The notes under the pieces are model-generated. The model was not told where the DNA came from, ran no database searches, and saw nothing but the letters and a program-made list of their open reading frames with translations. Both the position numbers and the translations under genes were made by a program. 64,000 bases of DNA from Frigidibacter albus (GTDB lineage: Bacteria; Pseudomonadota; Alphaproteobacteria; Rhodobacterales; Rhodobacteraceae): contig NZ_JAAAUC010000003.1 of the NCBI RefSeq assembly GCF_009908165.1, forward strand, positions 62,001 to 126,000. Direction: 5' to 3'. Below, one piece after another: positions 35,998 through 45,374 of the stretch. Position 1 is the first letter of the stretch. The number at the start of each line of letters is the position of its first letter.

Positions 35998-36023
35998 GAA
36001 AAAGGCCGGGCACAGGGCCCGGC
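35998..36023 (-). terminator. Intrinsic terminator of the OmpA-like gene
   Basis: Read on the minus strand, GGCCGGG-CCCTGTG-CCCGGCC is followed by TTTTTC, 24 bases after the OmpA-like stop and before the FCD regulator gene. Confidence 0.85.
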
Positions 36024-36046
36024 CTCTGGATCGTCTGACCGAAAGA

Positions 36047-36709
36047 TCAGTTCGTCGGCGTGATGATGATCTGCACGCGGCGGTTCTGGGCGCGGCCTTC
36101 CGGGGTCGCGTTCGACGCGATCGGCTGGTCATAGCCGCGGCCGTAGAAGACCACGCGCTGCGGGGCCACGCCGCCATTGCGGATGACCTGCGCCACGGCA
36201 GAGGCCCGGCGCTGCGACAGGTCCTGGTTGTAGGCGGCCGAGCCGGTGTTGTCGGTATGGCCGATCACCTCGACCCGGGTGTTCGGGTAGCGGTTGAGGC
36301 TCGACGACAGGGCATAGAGGTCATTGGTCACGGCGCTCGACACGGTGGCGCTGTCGGTCGCAAACAGCACGTCCTGCGGCATGTTCACTACGAGGTTCTG
36401 GCCGGTGTTGGTCACGGTCGTGCCGTTGCCGCCGATCTCGGATTGCAGTTCGCGGGCCTGACGGTCCAGCAGGCTGCCGGCAACGCCGCCGATGGCTGCA
36501 CCGGCAAGGGCGCCGGCAGCGGCTTTGGTCAGCCGCTCGTCACCGTCGGCCGTGGCGCCCAGGACACCGCCGACAACCGCGCCGGCGATGGCCGCGTTGC
36601 GGGCGTTGTTGGGCTGCTGCTGGCCACCGCCATAAGGGTCGGACTGCACGCAGGCCGTCAGGCCGAGGCTTGCCGAGATGGCAAGGAGAAAGGGGGTCTT
36701 CGCGTTCAT
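36047..36709 (-). CDS. OmpA-family outer-membrane lipoprotein (YiaD-like)
   Basis: This 220-residue lipoprotein has signal peptide and lipobox LTAC (Cys at about 20). A glycine-zipper membrane region follows (AAIAGAVVGGVLGATADG, AAAGALAGAAIGGVAG), then an OmpA C-terminal domain with VIGHTDNTGSAAYNQDLSQRRA and GYDQPIASN. It should anchor the outer membrane to peptidoglycan. ATG 36709 is chosen; the upstream frame is not signal-peptide-like. Confidence 0.93.
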   Translation of the reverse strand: MNAKTPFLLAISASLGLTACVQSDPYGGGQQQPNNARNAAIAGAVVGGVLGATADGDERLTKAAAGALAGAAIGGVAGSLLDRQARELQSEIGGNGTTVTNTGQNLVVNMPQDVLFATDSATVSSAVTNDLYALSSSLNRYPNTRVEVIGHTDNTGSAAYNQDLSQRRASAVAQVIRNGGVAPQRVVFYGRGYDQPIASNATPEGRAQNRRVQIIITPTN

Positions 36710-36833
36710 GATGGGCCGCCTGTTTGTTATATCCGTCCAGTGGACGTTGCGCCCTGTATAGCAAAGCTTGGGGTGCCGCGAATAGGCCCGCGCGCCTGCC
36801 AGCAGGTTTCCGCCCATCACAAGCGGGAGAGGT

Positions 36834-37742
36834 TCAAAAGCCTTGCGGGGCGGGCGCAGGCCCGGCCTCCCACCGCGCCGCCTCCCAGGCCAGCATCGCC
36901 CGCTTGACCGGCAGGCCCCAGTGATAGCCGCCAAGCGCGCCGGACCGGGCCAGCGCGCGGTGGCAGGGGATCAGGAAGCTGACCGGATTGCGGCCGATGG
37001 CGGTGCCGACGGCGCGGGCGGCCTTGGGCGCGCCGATGGCGGCGGCGATGGCGGAATAGGTGGTGACCTGCCCGGACGGGATGCGCAGCAGCGCCTCCCA
37101 GACCTTGATCTGGAACGGGGCGCCGATCACCTGCAGCGGCGCCTTTCCGCCGCCGCTAAAGGCCGAGGTGACCCAAGGCGCCAGCGCTGCCGCGTCTTCG
37201 GTGAAGCGGGCCGAGGGCCATCGGCCGGCCAGATCGGCAAAGGCGGCCTCGAAGCCGGTCTCTTCGGTGAAGGCCAGCCCGCAAAGGCCGCGATCCGTGC
37301 CCATCGCCAGAGCCTCGCCAAAGGGCGTGTCGAACCGGCCCCAGCGGATCTGCAGCCCGCCCCCGCCGCGGGCGAAGTCGCCCGGTGTCATCGCCTCCCA
37401 CCGCAAGAACAGGTCATGCAGGCGCCCGGTGCCCGACAGGCCGGTGCTGGCTGCGGTGACCAGCAGAGTCTCGCGGTCCGACAGCAGCTGCCGGGCGAGG
37501 CCGAGGGACAGGTATTGCTGGTAGCGCTTGGGCGAGACGCCGACCCAGGCCGAGAACACCCGCTGGAAATGCGCCGCGCTCATCCCCATCCGCGCGGCCA
37601 GCGCGTCAAGTGACAGCGCCGGCCCCTCCGCCTCCATCAGCCGCAGCGCGCGGGCAATGACGCGGTAGTGATAGCGTGGGTCATCGGTGTCGGTGGTGTC
37701 GGGTGTGGCGGTAAAGGCGGGGGCGAAGGGATGCTCGGTCAT
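36834..37742 (-). CDS. Bifunctional AraC-type regulator / O6-alkylguanine-DNA methyltransferase (Ada-like)
   Basis: This 302-residue protein has an AraC-type helix-turn-helix (about residues 25-115, SLDALAARMGMSAAHFQRVFSAWVGVSPKRYQQ) and a C-terminal alkyltransferase domain. The active site is IPCHRAL, and the RNPVSF and GQVTTYSAIA segments are also present. The methylphosphotriester-sensing N-terminal zinc domain of full Ada is missing, so it may repair O6-methylguanine without the classical switch. Confidence 0.93.
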   Translation of the reverse strand: MTEHPFAPAFTATPDTTDTDDPRYHYRVIARALRLMEAEGPALSLDALAARMGMSAAHFQRVFSAWVGVSPKRYQQYLSLGLARQLLSDRETLLVTAASTGLSGTGRLHDLFLRWEAMTPGDFARGGGGLQIRWGRFDTPFGEALAMGTDRGLCGLAFTEETGFEAAFADLAGRWPSARFTEDAAALAPWVTSAFSGGGKAPLQVIGAPFQIKVWEALLRIPSGQVTTYSAIAAAIGAPKAARAVGTAIGRNPVSFLIPCHRALARSGALGGYHWGLPVKRAMLAWEAARWEAGPAPAPQGF

Positions 37743-38049
37743 CGAAACCTCGGGGAACTGTGGCGGCCAGTCTAGGCGCGGAGTGACCCCCGCGCGACCC
37801 GGAACCTGCGCTTGCGAAACACGCCTCCCTTCTCCTTTGCCTTTTCCAAATATCCGCGGGGGGTGCGGGGGGCGGCAAGCCCCCCGCCGGTGGCACCCCT
37901 CGCGCCGCCAGCATTTCCGCGCCCGGCAGCCCCCCGGCGTACAGCACGGCCGTCAGGCCGCGAAAATGCCGAAAATCCGGGTGATTTCCGGTACCGGCCC
38001 TGCCTGCGCCGCTTGCCCGGTTGGGCCGCGCAGTGCATACCATCGCGCG
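37743..38049. other. 307-bp divergent gap between the Ada-like gene and nth
   Basis: It holds an AAATATCC-type G/C stem repeat (37834-37890) and the promoters of the two divergent genes. No coding frame was recognised. Confidence 0.6.
37834..37890. repeat. AAATATCC-type repeat, copy 1
   Basis: TTTGCCTTTTCCAAATATCC is followed by a G-run and the stem GCGGGGGGC...GCCCCCCGC. The first 20 bases match the copy at 45375. Confidence 0.75.
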
Positions 38050-38694
38050 ATGGTCCGGCAGCTTGCATATCACGAGATCCACGAGATCTTCGCCCGCTTT
38101 CAGGCGGTGGAGCCCGAGCCGAAGGGCGAGCTCGACCATGTCAACGCCTTCACCCTGCTGGTCGCGGTGGCGCTGTCGGCGCAGGCGACCGATGCCGGGG
38201 TGAACAAGGCGACGCGGGCGCTGTTCGCGGCTGTGGACACGCCCCAGAAGATGCTGGCCCTGGGCGAGGAAGGGCTGACGGAGCATATCCGCACCATCGG
38301 CCTCTACCGGCAGAAGGCGCGCAACGTGATCCGCCTCAGCCAGATCCTCGTGGACAGCTATGGCGGCGAGGTGCCCTCGAGCCGCGCGGCGCTGCAGTCC
38401 TTGCCGGGGGTGGGGCGCAAGACCGCGAATGTGGTGCTGAGCATGTGGTTCCACCACCCGGCGCAGGCGGTCGATACCCATGTCTTCCGCGTCGGCAACC
38501 GCACCGGGATCGCCCCGGGCCGTGATGTCGAACAGGTGGAGCGCGCGATCGAGGACCATGTGCCGGCGCCGTTCCAGAAACATGCCCATCACTGGCTGAT
38601 CCTGCATGGCCGCTATATCTGCGTGGCGCGAAAACCGAAATGCGGGATCTGCCCGATCCGTGACCTTTGTCTGTATGAGGAGAAAACCCTGTGA
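38050..38694 (+). CDS. nth: Endonuclease III
   Basis: This 214-residue DNA glycosylase/AP lyase removes oxidised pyrimidines. The helix-hairpin-helix LPGVGRKTANVVL carries the catalytic Lys, the conserved Asp is in VDTHVFRV, and the C-terminal [4Fe-4S] ligands follow C-x6-C-x2-C-x5-C (CVARKPKCGICPIRDLC). ATG 38050 is chosen. The next gene starts with GTG overlapping this stop. Confidence 0.97.
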   Translation: MVRQLAYHEIHEIFARFQAVEPEPKGELDHVNAFTLLVAVALSAQATDAGVNKATRALFAAVDTPQKMLALGEEGLTEHIRTIGLYRQKARNVIRLSQILVDSYGGEVPSSRAALQSLPGVGRKTANVVLSMWFHHPAQAVDTHVFRVGNRTGIAPGRDVEQVERAIEDHVPAPFQKHAHHWLILHGRYICVARKPKCGICPIRDLCLYEEKTL

Positions 38695-39680
38695 GCCGTT
38701 ATCAGGTTGTCGGCATCGGCAACGCCATCGTGGACGTCCTGTCCCATTCCGACGACCGGTTCCTGGACCATATGGGGATCGAGAAGGGCATCATGCAGCT
38801 GATCGAGCGCGAGCGCGCCGAGGTGCTTTATGCCGCGATGCGCGAGCGGGTGGAGGCGCCGGGCGGTTCGGTCGCCAACACGCTGGCGGGCATCGGCAAT
38901 CTCGGTCTGAGCACCGCCTTCATCGGCCGGGTGCGCGATGATGCGCTGGGGCGGTTCTACGCGGGCTCGATGGCGGCGGAGGGCACCGAGTTCGTGAACC
39001 CGCCGGTCGCGGGAGGGGATCTGCCCACCTCGCGCAGCATGATCTTCGTGACCGAGGATGGCGAGCGGTCGATGAACACCTATCTTGGCATCTCGGCCGA
39101 GTTGGGGCCCGAGGATGTGGACGAGGCGGTGACGGGGGCGGCCGAGATGCTGTTCCTCGAAGGCTATCTCTTCGACAAGGACAAGGGCAAGGCGGCGTTC
39201 CTGAAGGCGGCGCGCTCGGCGCGGGCGGGCGGCGGCAAGGCCGGGATCGCGCTGTCGGACCCGTTCTGCGTGGACCGGCACCGGGACAGCTTTCTGGGGC
39301 TGATCCGGGGCGAGCTCGACTATGTGATCGGCAATGCCCAGGAATGGACCTCGCTCTACCAGACCGAGGATCTGGAGGCGGCGCTGGAGCGCGCACGGGC
39401 CGAATGCCCGCTGGTGGTCTGCACGCGGTCGGGCAGCGACGTGGTGCTGATCCGCGGCGAGGAGCGGGTTGAGGTGCCGGTGCACCGGGTGGTGCCGGTC
39501 GATGCCACCGGGGCCGGGGATCAGTTCGCGGCGGGGTTCCTCTATGGCATGATGACCGGCGATGACCTTTACCGCGCGGGGCGCATGGGCTGCATCGCGG
39601 CGGCCGAGGTGATCGGGCATTTCGGGGCGCGGCCGGAGGGCGATATTCGACGGCTGTTCCGGGGGCAGGGGCTGGTCTGA
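38691..39680 (+). CDS. PfkB-family kinase, probable adenosine kinase
   Basis: This 329-residue ribokinase-family protein has the N-terminal GIGNAIVDVL, the substrate-binding GGSVANTLAGIGNLG, and the catalytic DATGAGDQFAAGFL. The pattern matches the adenosine-kinase-like group common in alphaproteobacteria, which phosphorylates adenosine or a related nucleoside or sugar. GTG 38691 overlaps the nth stop (GTGA). Confidence 0.87.
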   Translation: MSRYQVVGIGNAIVDVLSHSDDRFLDHMGIEKGIMQLIERERAEVLYAAMRERVEAPGGSVANTLAGIGNLGLSTAFIGRVRDDALGRFYAGSMAAEGTEFVNPPVAGGDLPTSRSMIFVTEDGERSMNTYLGISAELGPEDVDEAVTGAAEMLFLEGYLFDKDKGKAAFLKAARSARAGGGKAGIALSDPFCVDRHRDSFLGLIRGELDYVIGNAQEWTSLYQTEDLEAALERARAECPLVVCTRSGSDVVLIRGEERVEVPVHRVVPVDATGAGDQFAAGFLYGMMTGDDLYRAGRMGCIAAAEVIGHFGARPEGDIRRLFRGQGLV

Positions 39681-39690
39681 AGGGAAGAAG

Positions 39691-39750
39691 GGGGCGCTGC
39701 CCCCACGATCCTGCGGATCGCTCCCCCGGGATATTTTCACCAGCAAGAAG
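39691..39750. repeat. AAATATCC-type repeat, copy 2 (inverted)
   Basis: On the reverse strand it reads CTTGCTGGTGAAAATATCCC followed by GGGGG and a GGGGGCAGCGCCCCC stem. It lies between two convergent genes and is closely related to the copy at 60815. Confidence 0.75.
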
Positions 39751-39767
39751 GGGCGGGCTGGATTGGC

Positions 39768-40463
39768 CTAGCGGGGTGGATCGAGGGCTGGCAGCGGGTC
39801 CAGCACCTCGGCGAGGGCGCGGCAGATCAGCGCCCAGGCGGCGCCGGCGGCCCAGCCGGCCAGCACGTCGGTGGGCCAGTGCACGCCCAGCCAGACCCGG
39901 CTGAAGCCGACCGCCAGCGTGACGGCGATGGCGAGCGCGGTAATGTAGATCCGGACCGTGCGGTCTGGCTGCACCCGGGTGACCATCGCCGCCAGGGTCA
40001 GCCAGACCACCGCCGCCATCATCGAATGGCCGCTGGGGAAGCTGGCGCTGGTGACGAGGGTGCCATGCGGCACGAGGTCGGGGCGCGGGCGGTCGAAGAG
40101 CGCCTTGGAGAGGTGCGAGAACACCTGCCCGCCGATGATCGCCAGCAAAAGGATGCCGGCCGAGCGGGGGCGGGACTGGAACCACAAGAGCCCGGCCACG
40201 GCCAGTGTAACGAACCCCAGCACCGTCAGCCCGCCAAGCGCGGTGATGTCGCGGATGATGGTTTCGAGCCAGGGCGGCCCCAGCGGGCTGGCGGGATCCG
40301 AGGGGTGGCGCAGGGCCAGCAGCAGCCGCTGGTCGAAGCCTTGGGTCTCGCCCTCGGACATCTCTTCGGCAAGCTCGACGAACAGCCAGATGGCGGCGAA
40401 GAGCGCCCCGAGCAGCGCAAGGCTGCGCGCGTGCAGGTGCTGGCGCAAGCTGGGGCGGCTCAA
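39768..40463 (-). CDS. PAP2-family membrane phosphatase
   Basis: This 231-residue six-span protein has the three PAP2 motifs: KALFDRPRP, PSGHSMMA, and SRVWLGVHWPTDV. It would dephosphorylate lipid phosphates such as undecaprenyl pyrophosphate or phosphatidic acid at the periplasmic face. A TTG at 40463 appears to be the start, as no ATG gives the first membrane segment. Confidence 0.9.
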   Translation of the reverse strand: MSRPSLRQHLHARSLALLGALFAAIWLFVELAEEMSEGETQGFDQRLLLALRHPSDPASPLGPPWLETIIRDITALGGLTVLGFVTLAVAGLLWFQSRPRSAGILLLAIIGGQVFSHLSKALFDRPRPDLVPHGTLVTSASFPSGHSMMAAVVWLTLAAMVTRVQPDRTVRIYITALAIAVTLAVGFSRVWLGVHWPTDVLAGWAAGAAWALICRALAEVLDPLPALDPPR

Positions 40464-40481
40464 GAGGCGGCCCCGACGGCG

Positions 40482-41300
40482 TCAGTCGCCGAGCTTGGCA
40501 TGCACCTCGTCGAGGTCGATCTCGGCGATGGCATATTTGTTGTCGGGGTTGTCGAAGTCATATTTGAACAGCTGGAAGTCCTTCTTGTAGATCTCCCAGA
40601 TAAGGTGCCGGGACAGATCGTCAAAGTAGGCGCTGACATCATGGGCGCGCTTCGGCCCATGGCCTTCGGATTCGTTGAAGCGCGGGATTGCCTTCAGGTC
40701 CACCTTAACCGGCGTCTCGATCTGGTCGAGCACCTGCTGCATGCCCTCGTTGAACTTCTCGGTGTAGAAGATGCGGTTGTAGCGCCCGCCATTGACGATG
40801 AATGTAGAGACATGGCCCGACATCGCCGACCAGTGGATGTCCGGCTCCATCGGGCGGCGCCAGCGGATGGTGTCGCGCGCGAACAGCAGGAACCGGCGGA
40901 AGCTGGCGATCTGGTCGAATTCGAAGCCGTTTTCCGGGCTGCCGACATCAATGCCGTATTTCTGCACCAGCTGCGGCACGAGGTTGCCGCGGTAGCGTTT
41001 GCCGTTGCGCTGGATGCCGGCGATCTTGTCGAAGAACGAGGACAGGATCCGGGCATAGGGGTTGCGCACGCAGGTGAAGGCAAAGGACTTGTGGGTCTTG
41101 ACGTTCTGCTCGATCAGCGGCTGGCTGGCCTCCATCGACCACTTGTGCATCCCGGCGGTGGCATCATGGATGTCCCCGTCGAAGAAGCGCCCGTGATCGG
41201 AATAGAACATGATCTGCCCGATGGTCGAGCAGGCGCATTTCGGGACGACGCGATAGACGACGCTCTCGCTCTCGGTCATCCAGGTACCGGGAAACCCCAT
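40482..41300 (-). CDS. Sulfotransferase family 2 protein
   Basis: This 272-residue Sulfotransfer_2-type enzyme has a 5' PAPS site VPKCACSTIG and a 3' phosphate site CVRNPYARILSSFFDK. It would transfer sulfate from PAPS to a carbohydrate. ATG 41300 is preferred for its AAGGAAGGG ribosome-binding site over GTG 41342. It is divergent from a glycosyltransferase by about 150 bp, so sulfation of a glycan made by that enzyme is plausible. Confidence 0.88.
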   Translation of the reverse strand: MGFPGTWMTESESVVYRVVPKCACSTIGQIMFYSDHGRFFDGDIHDATAGMHKWSMEASQPLIEQNVKTHKSFAFTCVRNPYARILSSFFDKIAGIQRNGKRYRGNLVPQLVQKYGIDVGSPENGFEFDQIASFRRFLLFARDTIRWRRPMEPDIHWSAMSGHVSTFIVNGGRYNRIFYTEKFNEGMQQVLDQIETPVKVDLKAIPRFNESEGHGPKRAHDVSAYFDDLSRHLIWEIYKKDFQLFKYDFDNPDNKYAIAEIDLDEVHAKLGD

Positions 41301-41449
41301 GAAAACCCTTCCTTGGCCATCCTTGGGCGCTTTCACTTGCACCCGCGGAACAATTGCGCATTAAAAAGCAAAGAAACTCTGTCAATTCAACGTCTGAAAA
41401 CGCCGCGGCCGCGATCTCCGGTCTTCGGCACCTGAAACGGGTCGGTCCG

Positions 41450-43027
41450 ATGGCCAGAATTGCCTTCATCCTGCTGTGCCATAAAGACCCTGAGGGCATC
41501 GTGCAACAGGCCGAACGGCTGACCGCCGCGGGCGACTACATGTCGATCCACTTCGACGCGCGGGCGAAGAAGGCCGACTATCAGCTGATCCGGCGGGCGC
41601 TGGCGGGCAACCCCAACGTGACCTTCGCAGAGCGGCGCATCAAATGCGGCTGGGGCGAGTGGAGCCTGGTGGACGCGACGCTGGCCGCGACCGAGGCGGC
41701 GGTGGCGGCCTTCCCCAAGGCCACGCATTTCTACATGCTGTCCGGGGACTGCATGTCGATCAAGTCGGCCGAGTTCGCGCATGAGTTCCTCGAGGCCAAT
41801 GACCGGGACTTCATCGAGAGCTTCGACTTCCTCAGTTCCGACTGGATCAAGACCGGGATGAAGGAAGACCGGCTGATCTATCGGCATTTCTTCAACGAGC
41901 GTGGGCGCAAGTGGTGGTTCTACACCTCGTATGAAATCCAGAAGCGGCTGGGGCTGACCCGGCAGGTGCCCGCCGACATCCAGGTGATGATCGGCAGCCA
42001 GTGGTGGTGCCTGCGGCGGCGGACGGTAGAGATGGTGCTGGAGTTCTGCGCCAGGCGGCGCGACGTGATGCGCTTCTTCCGCACCACCTGGATCCCGGAC
42101 GAGACCTTCTTCCAGACGCTGGTGCGCCATCTGGTGCCGGATGCCGAGATCGAGACGCGGACGCTGACCTTCCTGATGTTCTCCGACTACGGGATGCCGG
42201 TCACCTTCTACAACGACCATTACGACCTGCTGCTGAGCCAGGATTACCTCTTTGCCCGCAAGATCTCTGTCGATGCGGCAGAGCTGAAGGCGCGGCTGGG
42301 GGATCTGTGGGCCAGCGAGGCGGTGCGCTTCCCGATCTCGAACGAGGGGCGCAGCCTTTATGGCTTCATCACCGGCCGCGGCCGGATCGGGCGGCGCTTT
42401 GCCCCGCGGTTCTGGGAGACCGAGGCGAGTCTTGGGCGCGAGCGGGAATTGCTGCTGGTGGTGTGCAAGAAATGGCATGTCGCCAAGCGGCTGGTGGACA
42501 GGGTGCGCCAGCTGACCGACATCCCGGCCATCGAGTACATGTTCAACGAGGAGGCGACGCCGCTGCCCGATCTGGGCGGCATCCAGACCACGCTGGAAAA
42601 GCGCACGAGGCACCGGCGGGCGCTGCTGCGGATGCTGTTCGACTATCACAATTCCGACCGGCTGCTGGTCTGCCTCGACCCCGCCGCCATCGACCTCTTG
42701 CAGGATTTCTACGCGGACCGCTGTACGACGCGGACGCTGGAGATCGAGTGCGAGTTCACCGACGACTACCTTTTGGGCCATGCCCGGCGCGTGGGGCTTG
42801 CGGGCGAGCGCACGCCGCCCGAAGTGCTGGCCCGGCTGCTGCCGACAATCCGCTATGACGTGCGCTTTGAAAGCGACCGGCTGCGGGATGCCAATTTCGC
42901 CAACCTGACCCGGCTGCGCCAGTCCGCCAGCGTCGAGGACAATACCGCGCCGCTGGCGCGCTTCCTGTCGCTGCCGCCCGAAACCGCGCGCGAGATTGCC
43001 GCGACGCATTACCTGTTCACCGACTGA
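41450..43027 (+). CDS. Core-2/I-branching-type glycosyltransferase with C-terminal DUF5928-like region
   Basis: This 525-residue protein has a GT14-like domain (about 1-280): MARIAFILLCHKDPEG, HFDARA, the FYMLSGDCMSIKS block and WIPDETFFQTLVRH. The C-terminal part (about 290-525) resembles the DUF5928 extension found in Rhodobacteraceae. It probably adds a beta-1,6-linked GlcNAc-like sugar to a surface glycan. ATG 41450 is chosen. The divergent sulfotransferase is its likely partner. Confidence 0.87.
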   Translation: MARIAFILLCHKDPEGIVQQAERLTAAGDYMSIHFDARAKKADYQLIRRALAGNPNVTFAERRIKCGWGEWSLVDATLAATEAAVAAFPKATHFYMLSGDCMSIKSAEFAHEFLEANDRDFIESFDFLSSDWIKTGMKEDRLIYRHFFNERGRKWWFYTSYEIQKRLGLTRQVPADIQVMIGSQWWCLRRRTVEMVLEFCARRRDVMRFFRTTWIPDETFFQTLVRHLVPDAEIETRTLTFLMFSDYGMPVTFYNDHYDLLLSQDYLFARKISVDAAELKARLGDLWASEAVRFPISNEGRSLYGFITGRGRIGRRFAPRFWETEASLGRERELLLVVCKKWHVAKRLVDRVRQLTDIPAIEYMFNEEATPLPDLGGIQTTLEKRTRHRRALLRMLFDYHNSDRLLVCLDPAAIDLLQDFYADRCTTRTLEIECEFTDDYLLGHARRVGLAGERTPPEVLARLLPTIRYDVRFESDRLRDANFANLTRLRQSASVEDNTAPLARFLSLPPETAREIAATHYLFTD

Positions 43028-43049
43028 CCTTACCCGACCGAGGACCGCC

Positions 43050-43430
43050 ATGAGCTACGCCTATGACCCCACCAACATCTTCGCCCGCATCCTGCGCGGC
43101 GAGATCCCGAACAAGACCGTGCTGGAGACGCCTTACAGCCTCGCCTTCGAGGATATCCGCCCGCAGGCCCCGGTACATGTGCTGGTGATCCCGAAGGGCC
43201 CCTATGTCAGCTACGACCATTTCGCGCGCGAGGCGTCGGAGGCCGAGATCGTCGATTTCACCCGCGCCATCGGCGAGGTCTGCAAGAGGGCGGGCGTGGC
43301 GCTGGACGGCGGCAACGGCTTCCGCGCGGTGGCGAATGCCGGGATGGACGGGGTGCAGGAAGTGCCGCATCTGCATGTGCATATCATGGGTGGCCGCGAT
43401 CTGGGGCGGATGCTGCAGCCGGCGGGCTGA
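43050..43430 (+). CDS. HIT-family nucleotide-binding protein (HinT-like)
   Basis: This 126-residue histidine-triad hydrolase carries the catalytic HLHVHIMGG triad near residues 109-113. FARILRGEIP and VLVIPKGPY are also conserved. It likely hydrolyses nucleoside phosphoramidates. It begins 22 bp after the glycosyltransferase stop. Confidence 0.95.
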   Translation: MSYAYDPTNIFARILRGEIPNKTVLETPYSLAFEDIRPQAPVHVLVIPKGPYVSYDHFAREASEAEIVDFTRAIGEVCKRAGVALDGGNGFRAVANAGMDGVQEVPHLHVHIMGGRDLGRMLQPAG

Positions 43431-43492
43431 CGCCCGGCCTTGGACTTTGCCGGCGGGGCGGGTAAGAGCGCTCGCAGCGAAGGGCTGGGACG

Positions 43493-44200
43493 ATGGACAC
43501 AGGCGCAGAATTGCAGGATGTCGCGCTGGTGCGCGAAGGGCGGCCGGTCTTCGCCGGGCTGTCGCTGCGGCTGGGTGAACGGCGCATCGGGTTGGTCGGG
43601 CGCAACGGGTCGGGCAAGTCGACGCTGCTGCGGCTGCTGGCGGGCCTGCAGGCGCCGGACTCTGGCACGGTGCGGGTTGGGGGCGCCGATGTGGCCCGCG
43701 ACCGCCGCGCCGCGATCCGCGAGGTCGGCATCCTGTTCCAGAATCCCGACCACCAGATCATCTTTCCCACCGTCGAGGAGGAGCTGGCCTTCGGGCTGGA
43801 GCAGCTTGGCCAGCCGCGTGGCGAGGCGCGGGCGGCGGTCGCGGCGCTGCTGGCGGTGCAGGGGCTGACGGCCTGGATGGGCCGCTCCACCGCCTCGCTG
43901 TCGCAGGGGCAGCGGCAACTCCTGTGCCTGCTGGCGGTGCTGGCGATGCGGCCGGGGCTGGTGCTTCTGGACGAGCCCTATACCGGGCTGGACCTGCCCA
44001 CCGCGCTGCGGCTGCAACGGCGGCTGGCGGGGCTGGAGCAGCAGGTGATCCTGGCCACGCATCAGCCCGAGACGCTGACGGGCTTTGACCGAGTGATCTG
44101 GCTGGAGGCGGGGCAGGTGATGAGCGACGGCGCTGCCGGGCCGGTGCTGGAGGCGTACCGCGCCGAGATGGAGCGGCTTGCCGGGGACGCCGGATGCTAG
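43493..44200 (+). CDS. bioM: Biotin ECF transporter ATPase BioM
   Basis: This 235-residue ABC ATPase has Walker A GRNGSGKST, a Q-loop QNPDHQII, a signature LSQGQRQLL, Walker B LVLLDEPYTGLD and a switch His (ATHQPE). With BioN and BioY it forms an energy-coupling-factor biotin importer. It overlaps bioN by 7 bp. Confidence 0.93.
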   Translation: MDTGAELQDVALVREGRPVFAGLSLRLGERRIGLVGRNGSGKSTLLRLLAGLQAPDSGTVRVGGADVARDRRAAIREVGILFQNPDHQIIFPTVEEELAFGLEQLGQPRGEARAAVAALLAVQGLTAWMGRSTASLSQGQRQLLCLLAVLAMRPGLVLLDEPYTGLDLPTALRLQRRLAGLEQQVILATHQPETLTGFDRVIWLEAGQVMSDGAAGPVLEAYRAEMERLAGDAGC

Positions 44201-44838
44201 GGCTCGCGCTGCCCGGGCCCAGCTGGGCGCACCGGCTGCCCGCGGGTGCCAAACTGGCGGCGCTGGCGCTGGTGGTGCTGGCGCTGCTGCCGGTGGCGCA
44301 TCCGCTGCCGCTGCTGGGGGCGGCGGCAGTGGTGGCGGCGCTTTATGCGACGCTGGGGCCCCGGGCACTGGCGGCAGGGGCGCGGATGCTGAGGCCGCTG
44401 CTGTGGTTCGTCGGCGTCATCCTGCTCTATCATCTGGCGGTGGGCGAGCCGCGCCTTGGCACCGTCATCTCGCTGCGGATTCTGGTGCTGGTGGGGCTTG
44501 CGAACCTCGTCACGCTGACCACGCCGCTGACCGAAATCACCTCGGTCGCCGAGCGGCTGTTCGGCCCGCTGCGGCATCTGGGGGTGAACCCGCGCGCGCC
44601 GGCCCTTGCCATCGCGCTGTTTCTGCGCTTCGTTCCGGTCCTGCAGGGACGGGCGGGGGCGCTGGCCGAAGCGTGGCGCGCGCGGTCGCCGCGCAGGGCG
44701 GGGCCCCGGATCCTGGTGCCGCTGATGCTGGGCACGCTCGACGATGCAGATCATGTGGCCGAGGCGCTGAGGGCGCGCGGCGGAGTGGCGGCCGGCGCGA
44801 ACCGGCCGGAGAAAGGGACGAAATGGAACGCAATCTGA
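44194..44838 (+). CDS. bioN: Biotin ECF transporter transmembrane component BioN
   Basis: A 214-residue EcfT-type protein with four to five membrane segments. The ARS motif of EcfT coupling helices is visible in EAWRARSPRRAG. It connects BioM to BioY. It overlaps both neighbours, indicating coupled translation of all three. Confidence 0.92.
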   Translation: MLGLALPGPSWAHRLPAGAKLAALALVVLALLPVAHPLPLLGAAAVVAALYATLGPRALAAGARMLRPLLWFVGVILLYHLAVGEPRLGTVISLRILVLVGLANLVTLTTPLTEITSVAERLFGPLRHLGVNPRAPALAIALFLRFVPVLQGRAGALAEAWRARSPRRAGPRILVPLMLGTLDDADHVAEALRARGGVAAGANRPEKGTKWNAI

Positions 44839-45365
44839 CTCTGGTCGCGCTGTTTGCGGCGATCATCGTGGTGCTGGGGTTCATGCCCAGCTTTTCCCTG
44901 GTCTCGGGGGTGCCGATCTCGGCGCAGAGCCTTGGGGTGATGCTGGCTGGCACGGTGCTGGGATCGAAGCGCGGCGCAGCTGCGGCGGCGCTTGTGGTGC
45001 TGGTCGCGCTGATCGGGCTTCCGGTTCTGGCTGGCGGGCGCGGCGGGCTTGGCGTGCTGGCCGGACCGACGGTGGGCTTCCTCCTGGGCTGGATCCCGGC
45101 GGCCTATGTGGCGGGCCTTGTCACCGAGCGCTGGCAGGGCGGGCATCCGCTGGTCGTGGCGATCTCGGGCGCGCTTGTGGGCGGGATCGTGGTGCTTTAT
45201 GCGCTTGGCACGCTGGGGATGATGGCGGTGCTGCAGAAGGGCCCCTTCGAGGCGATGCTGCTGAACCTGCCCTTCATTCCGGGCGACCTGATCAAGGCCA
45301 CCATCGCCGGCTTCCTGACCCGCGAGGTCTGGCGCGCCCGCCCGGCTTTGCGCGCGGGCGTCTGA
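44823..45365 (+). CDS. bioY: Biotin ECF transporter substrate-binding protein BioY
   Basis: This 180-residue six-span S component captures biotin. The family signature is recognisable: VPISAQSLGVMLAGTVLG, GGRGGLGVLAGPTVGFLLGW and LPFIPGDLIKATIAG. The start lies inside the 3' end of bioN. Confidence 0.95.
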   Translation: MERNLTLVALFAAIIVVLGFMPSFSLVSGVPISAQSLGVMLAGTVLGSKRGAAAAALVVLVALIGLPVLAGGRGGLGVLAGPTVGFLLGWIPAAYVAGLVTERWQGGHPLVVAISGALVGGIVVLYALGTLGMMAVLQKGPFEAMLLNLPFIPGDLIKATIAGFLTREVWRARPALRAGV

Positions 45366-45374
45366 TCCGCCCGG

